Part shown: one piece after another, positions 60,328 to 64,000 of the stretch | How positions within the stretch are numbered: the stretch's first letter is position 1 | How the letters are laid out: each line of letters begins with the position of its first letter | Source: Melieria omissa | Taxonomy: Eukaryota; Arthropoda; Insecta; Diptera; Ulidiidae | Reading direction: 5' to 3' | Length of the DNA stretch: 64,000 bases | NCBI GenBank assembly: GCA_963971225.1 | Contig: OZ020270.1 | Span: 78,632,432 to 78,696,431, forward strand | Made by a program: the position numbers and the translations under genes | Notes under the pieces: generated by a model | Databases searched by the model: none | Told to the model about the DNA's origin: nothing | What the model saw: the letters and a program-made list of their open reading frames with translations, nothing else

Positions 60328-60593
60328 TGTTGGGTCACCCTTTATGATTATTAGTACTTAAATCTAACTCTCTTATTCTTTCTTGTTCTCGCACTCATTG
60401 TAAACATGCACACACACACATGCACCCATTATTGCACTCAAGCCTTTCTTTCACTTGTACACACATCACATGAATTTCATAGTTCAGTATAAATCTAGCA
60501 TTCGCACGCATCGCTCGGTTGTTTTATTTTCGGTTGCACATATACACCCCAAACATTTTACGTAGCCAAGAAAAACTATTCTTGGACCAAACA
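60328..60593 (+). repeat. 5' LTR of second BEL/Pao element
   Basis: About 266 bp, from TGTTGGGTCACCC to GGACCAAACA. The TG...CA ends and the position three bases before the primer site define it. The left edge is set by TGTTGGG and is less certain without the 3' copy. Confidence 0.7.
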
Positions 60594-60596
60594 TTT

Positions 60597-60614
60597 TGGC
60601 GCCCAACGTGGGGC
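60597..60614 (+). other. Primer binding site, tRNA-Lys type
   Basis: TGGCGCCCAACGTGGGGC is the well-known complement of the tRNA-Lys 3' end. Confidence 0.9.
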
Positions 60615-60979
60615 TCGTGTATATTGTGCAACAAGTTATTAAACGCCGATTTCGCTATTATTCAATTGCTGGAGCACCAACAACAATCAACATTCTATTT
60701 CGCTTCGTCACTTCGCGTTGTTGTTGCTGCATTCCATTTCCAATTGATCATACGACGAACTTACCGCTAATCGGAATCGTATGATTTGCCGTCGAACACA
60801 TCGCTGCTGCCCTGCCATCGCTGCTGCGCTGCACTCGCTGCTTTCGCACATTAACGCTGCGCTGCTCGGCATTTTGCATATTTCGCTTTGCTGTGGTCTT
60901 CGCCAACAGTTGGCCACCGCGAACAGGCAGCGACCCAGTAGGACTTTTTTCGCAACACCACGTCGGCTTCCCAGCAGCC

Positions 60980-63900
60980 ATGTCACTCGAAGAATGCAAG
61001 CGTAAGCGTTCTAATATCAAGCGGAACATCTCGCGCATAAAATCAATCGTTGAAGCAATAAGAGATTCCGACGAAAAACCGTCAAATGCTGAACTACAAT
61101 GTCGACTAGGAATCCTAGAATCGTATTTCAAGCAGGCCTTGTCCGTCCAAGCCGATATTGAGGATCTAGACCCAATAGACAACGGTCGTGCAGACCTGGA
61201 GGACAGCTACGTCGCAGTCAAGCTAAGCATCCAAGCACAATTAGGAGAAGATGTAAATAGCACGGTACACTACCCGGAAACGACTTCAGCAACAGCTGTC
61301 ATGCCTTCGTCGCATCTACCAAGGCTGTCTCTGCCAACCTTTAGTGGAGATTATGCAGATTACAAAAACTTTATTGCGTCGTTTACCCAGATCATCGCCC
61401 GTGAACCAAGATTGTCGAACATTGAAAAATTCAATTATCTGTTAACATGCTTGAAGGGTTCCGCACTAGAAACTGTAAGGGCATTCCAAGTTACTAGTGA
61501 AAACTATCCGAAAGCGTTGGATAGGTTAAGGGAACGGTTTGACAACCCCACTCTGATTTTTTTGGAAGGCATCACCTCACTTTTTACACTACAAGCATCG
61601 GAGAAGTCAAACGCTCAACAACTGCGCAGCTTGGTGGACAAAGCGTCAGCCATCTTTAGCTCCTTGGAGTCATTGGGCACAAGTACAAACATCGCACATG
61701 CAATGTTAATTTACATTGTGATGGGTAAATGTGATCAACATACACGAAACAAATGGAACGAATCATTGGATTACAAATCGCTTCCAACCTGGTCACAATG
61801 CACACAGGTTTTGGAACGCCATTGCCAATTTCTGCACTCTTCCGAATCATCGCTGCAACGTAACACTGATTCGGGCAAGCAAACTCGCTTAGATAATCGT
61901 AAGCAAAGTTCTTCATTTGCCATTACTAATCCCAACTGTGTCCTTTGTTCCAGCTCCAACCATAAGGTGTTCGGATGTGCGCAGGAAATGAACACGAATC
62001 AACGCTTTGATCTAATAAAGAGACACGATCTGTGCATCAACTGCTTAGGTAATGGCCATAGGCTGGCTCAATGTCCATCAAGGAACCGCTGTCGCTCTTG
62101 CAACCGAGCGCACCACACGCTGCTTCATCATGAGAGAACGTCCCAGACTGCTCAGCCGACGCAATCAGCTGTTCCTGGTTTCCATCCCTCAGGAGCTACC
62201 CGAACGACTTGGCAGACCTCATCACAAGAATCGGCAGCAACCCACTCGCACATGGGTGCATCGAAAGACAGCCAGGTTATTCTTGCAACAGCTATGGTGT
62301 TAGTCAAGGACGCCACAGGCACATACAAGTTGGGGAGAGCCCTCCTCGATTCATGCTCTCAACTCAATTTCATTACCGATGACTTCGCACAAAAGCTTCG
62401 CCTTCGTCGTGAGAAACATCAGGTGGGAGTTCGTAGCATTGGTGAATCGCTAACCAACATAAAGTCCCGTACAACTACAACCATCAAATCGCGCACCTCA
62501 GCATTCCAATGTTCACTTCAATTTGGAATCATTTCGCACATCGCGTACCAACCAGACACAGAGATCGACACGTCAAATTGGAACTTGCCAATTAATACAA
62601 GACTAGCAGACGAGACATTCTTCAAGCCCCGCCGCGTTGACCTACTACTAGGTACAGAAGCCTTCTTTGACGCTCTTGCTGTTGGTCAAATTCGGCTGGG
62701 CTCTAATCTACCTACGCTTCAAAAGACATTGTTTGGTTGGATCGTCTCCGGTAGGTTTTATGGTGAGCGTAATGTGACAACATCGTCTTGCTTGCTCTCA
62801 ACGGAAGATTCCATTGACGAGAACTTGCAACGTCTATGGAAACTAGAAGCAATCGACACACCCACCAAACCTACTCAGCCAGAGCATCACATTTGTGAAG
62901 AGCATTTCAGAAAAACTACACGCCAAGATAGAACTGGTCGCGTAGTCGTGAGTTTGCCATTTAAAGACAGCCCTATTTGTCTCGGAGACTCCTTCGACAT
63001 CGCCCGCCGGCGATTCCTCGCGCTTGAGAGACGCCTTCTGCATTCGCCTGAAATCCGTCCGCAGTACATTTCTTTTATGGAAGAGTATGAAAGTCTTGGC
63101 CACATGTCAGTAGTAGCACAACCCAATTTGAAGAAATCGCATTACTACATCCCACATCACTGCGTGTTTAAGCCCAGCAGCACTTCTACAAAGCTTCGAG
63201 TGGTGTTTGATGCTTCGTGTCGCACCTCGACGCAAACTTCATTGAATGACATATTGTTAGTGGGACCTACCATCCAACAGGATTTGTACACGCTACTACT
63301 TCGCTTTCGTTTGTATCGTTACGCTATCACCGCAGATATCACCAAAATGTACAGGCAAGTGCTTATGGACAACAATTGTCGACAATTTCAATATATACTT
63401 TGGCGAGCTTCCCCAGATTCAGATCTCCGCACATACCAGTTGAACACAGTCACATACGGGACAGCTTCAGCACCGTACCTCGCAGTACGCAGTCTTCATT
63501 ATTTAGCGGACCTACATATGGCAGAGCTTCCGATCGGTGCTTCAACCATAAAGTCATCTTTTTATGTTGATGATTTGCTGTGCGGCGCGGACGATGCCAC
63601 TACGTTACACACACTCAAACGTCAAGTCGTCGAAGTACTTCGTCGTGGACAGTTTCCATTATCGAAATGGCACTCAAATCACCCAGACTTTATGGAAAGC
63701 CAAGCAGTAAAGGAGCTCCACATGACCGACAACTTTGTGACTAGCGCATTAGGAGTAACGTGGCATCAACGTACAGACATCTTTTCTTTCACATTCAAGC
63801 CAAAACAAGAATACACGTCGGTCACAAAGCGTACAATATTGTCCATCGCCTCATCACTTTTCGACCCACTTGGCTTACTATCACCACTGGTAATCACAGC

Positions 63901-64000
63901 CAAGATTATCCTACAAGAGCTATGGTTATTGAAGCTCGATTGGGATGAGTCCGTACCTCAACATCTACAACAAGCCTGGACAAACTGCTTAACATCACTG
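60980..64000 (+). CDS. BEL/Pao Gag-Pol polyprotein, 3' partial
   Basis: I translated this frame by hand and found it open from ATG 60,980 to the last base (about 1,007 codons). Gag: a helical N-terminus, then LPRLSLPTFSGDYADYKNF near 61,318 and a capsid-like domain. Zinc knuckles: CVLCSSSNHKVFGC near 61,938 and CINCLGNGHRLAQC near 62,036, then CRSCNRAHH. Protease-like: ALLDSCSQLNFIT near 62,342, with Cys where D-S/T-G is usual. RT: LRVVFDASC near 63,199, ADITKMYRQV near 63,341, YVDDLLCG near 63,564, then LFDPLGLLSP. Catalytic Asp residues are present. Gag-Pol in one frame is normal for this superfamily. Confidence 0.9.
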   Translation, partial: MSLEECKRKRSNIKRNISRIKSIVEAIRDSDEKPSNAELQCRLGILESYFKQALSVQADIEDLDPIDNGRADLEDSYVAVKLSIQAQLGEDVNSTVHYPETTSATAVMPSSHLPRLSLPTFSGDYADYKNFIASFTQIIAREPRLSNIEKFNYLLTCLKGSALETVRAFQVTSENYPKALDRLRERFDNPTLIFLEGITSLFTLQASEKSNAQQLRSLVDKASAIFSSLESLGTSTNIAHAMLIYIVMGKCDQHTRNKWNESLDYKSLPTWSQCTQVLERHCQFLHSSESSLQRNTDSGKQTRLDNRKQSSSFAITNPNCVLCSSSNHKVFGCAQEMNTNQRFDLIKRHDLCINCLGNGHRLAQCPSRNRCRSCNRAHHTLLHHERTSQTAQPTQSAVPGFHPSGATRTTWQTSSQESAATHSHMGASKDSQVILATAMVLVKDATGTYKLGRALLDSCSQLNFITDDFAQKLRLRREKHQVGVRSIGESLTNIKSRTTTTIKSRTSAFQCSLQFGIISHIAYQPDTEIDTSNWNLPINTRLADETFFKPRRVDLLLGTEAFFDALAVGQIRLGSNLPTLQKTLFGWIVSGRFYGERNVTTSSCLLSTEDSIDENLQRLWKLEAIDTPTKPTQPEHHICEEHFRKTTRQDRTGRVVVSLPFKDSPICLGDSFDIARRRFLALERRLLHSPEIRPQYISFMEEYESLGHMSVVAQPNLKKSHYYIPHHCVFKPSSTSTKLRVVFDASCRTSTQTSLNDILLVGPTIQQDLYTLLLRFRLYRYAITADITKMYRQVLMDNNCRQFQYILWRASPDSDLRTYQLNTVTYGTASAPYLAVRSLHYLADLHMAELPIGASTIKSSFYVDDLLCGADDATTLHTLKRQVVEVLRRGQFPLSKWHSNHPDFMESQAVKELHMTDNFVTSALGVTWHQRTDIFSFTFKPKQEYTSVTKRTILSIASSLFDPLGLLSPLVITAKIILQELWLLKLDWDESVPQHLQQAWTNCLTSL

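Larger units (their letters stand above)
60328..64000 (+). mobile_element. Second BEL/Pao retrotransposon, 3' end outside window
   Basis: LTR, tRNA-Lys primer site and an open Gag-Pol frame up to RT are visible. The rest lies beyond the window, so target duplication and LTR divergence cannot be checked. It differs from the BEL element at 20,150 in LTR, Gag and zinc-knuckle layout, so these are two families. Confidence 0.9.

Noticed and set aside
60781..61005. Small ORF upstream of the BEL Gag
   Set aside because: A leader ORF in another frame without motifs. The long frame from 60,980 is the one with Gag and Pol domains.

Overview
This 64-kb window is almost entirely transposable-element DNA from an animal genome, most likely an insect and probably a higher fly. 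The clues are two I-clade non-LTR elements with (TAA)n tails, a P-like element, BEL/Pao elements, several Ty3/Gypsy LTR elements, many TA-target Tc1/mariner relatives and a Polinton (Maverick). The sequence alone does not name a species. I found no host gene that I can support, no rRNA or tRNA gene and no CRISPR array.

Layout. (1) 1-2,364: 3' part of an I-clade retrotransposon. (2) 2,461-2,835: an orphan minus-strand ORF. (3) About 2,836-15,460: a second, decayed I-clade element whose RT domain is split by a 6.8-kb P-like transposon (6,043-12,837). That P-like copy carries a TA-flanked element (7,198-10,306), which itself holds a pogo-like TIR element (7,968-8,907, with a TTAA-flanked MITE at 8,469-8,803) and a deleted mariner (9,014-9,999). 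A mariner MITE (14,127-14,454) sits in the RNase H end of the I element. (4) About 15,740-17,560: a 268-bp tandem array, followed by a complete DD37E Tc1/mariner element (17,697-18,995).

(5) About 18,998-53,156: one Polinton blown apart by later insertions. Its major capsid gene carries an intact BEL/Pao element (20,150-26,871). A penton gene, small TIR elements and a TA repeat follow. In that TA repeat sits a CsRn1-like LTR element (37,141-46,378, minus strand), which contains another Ty3/Gypsy element (39,389-44,395). A younger Gypsy element (30,327-37,137) landed on its edge. The Polinton then resumes with integrase, a coiled-coil protein, a DUF8207-like protein, a broken packaging ATPase (with a Tc1 element between it and its neighbour), a phospholipase A2-like protein, a small hydrophobic protein and an adenain-like protease. 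No protein-primed DNA polymerase was found.

(6) 53,160-59,649: a 6.5-kb DNA transposon with terminal inverted repeats of about 540 bp. Its spliced transposase looks RAG1/Transib-like by eye. (7) 60,328-64,000: the 5' end of a second BEL/Pao element whose open polyprotein runs off the window.

The most notable items are the RAG1-like long-TIR transposon; a compact predicted -1 frameshift signal (slippery heptamer plus H-type pseudoknot) at the Gypsy gag-pol junction, in an element that also carries an inverted copy of that junction lacking exactly the frameshift cassette; the dispersed Polinton; and a five-level nest in which removing insertions restores reading frames. All family assignments are by eye and no database search was run.
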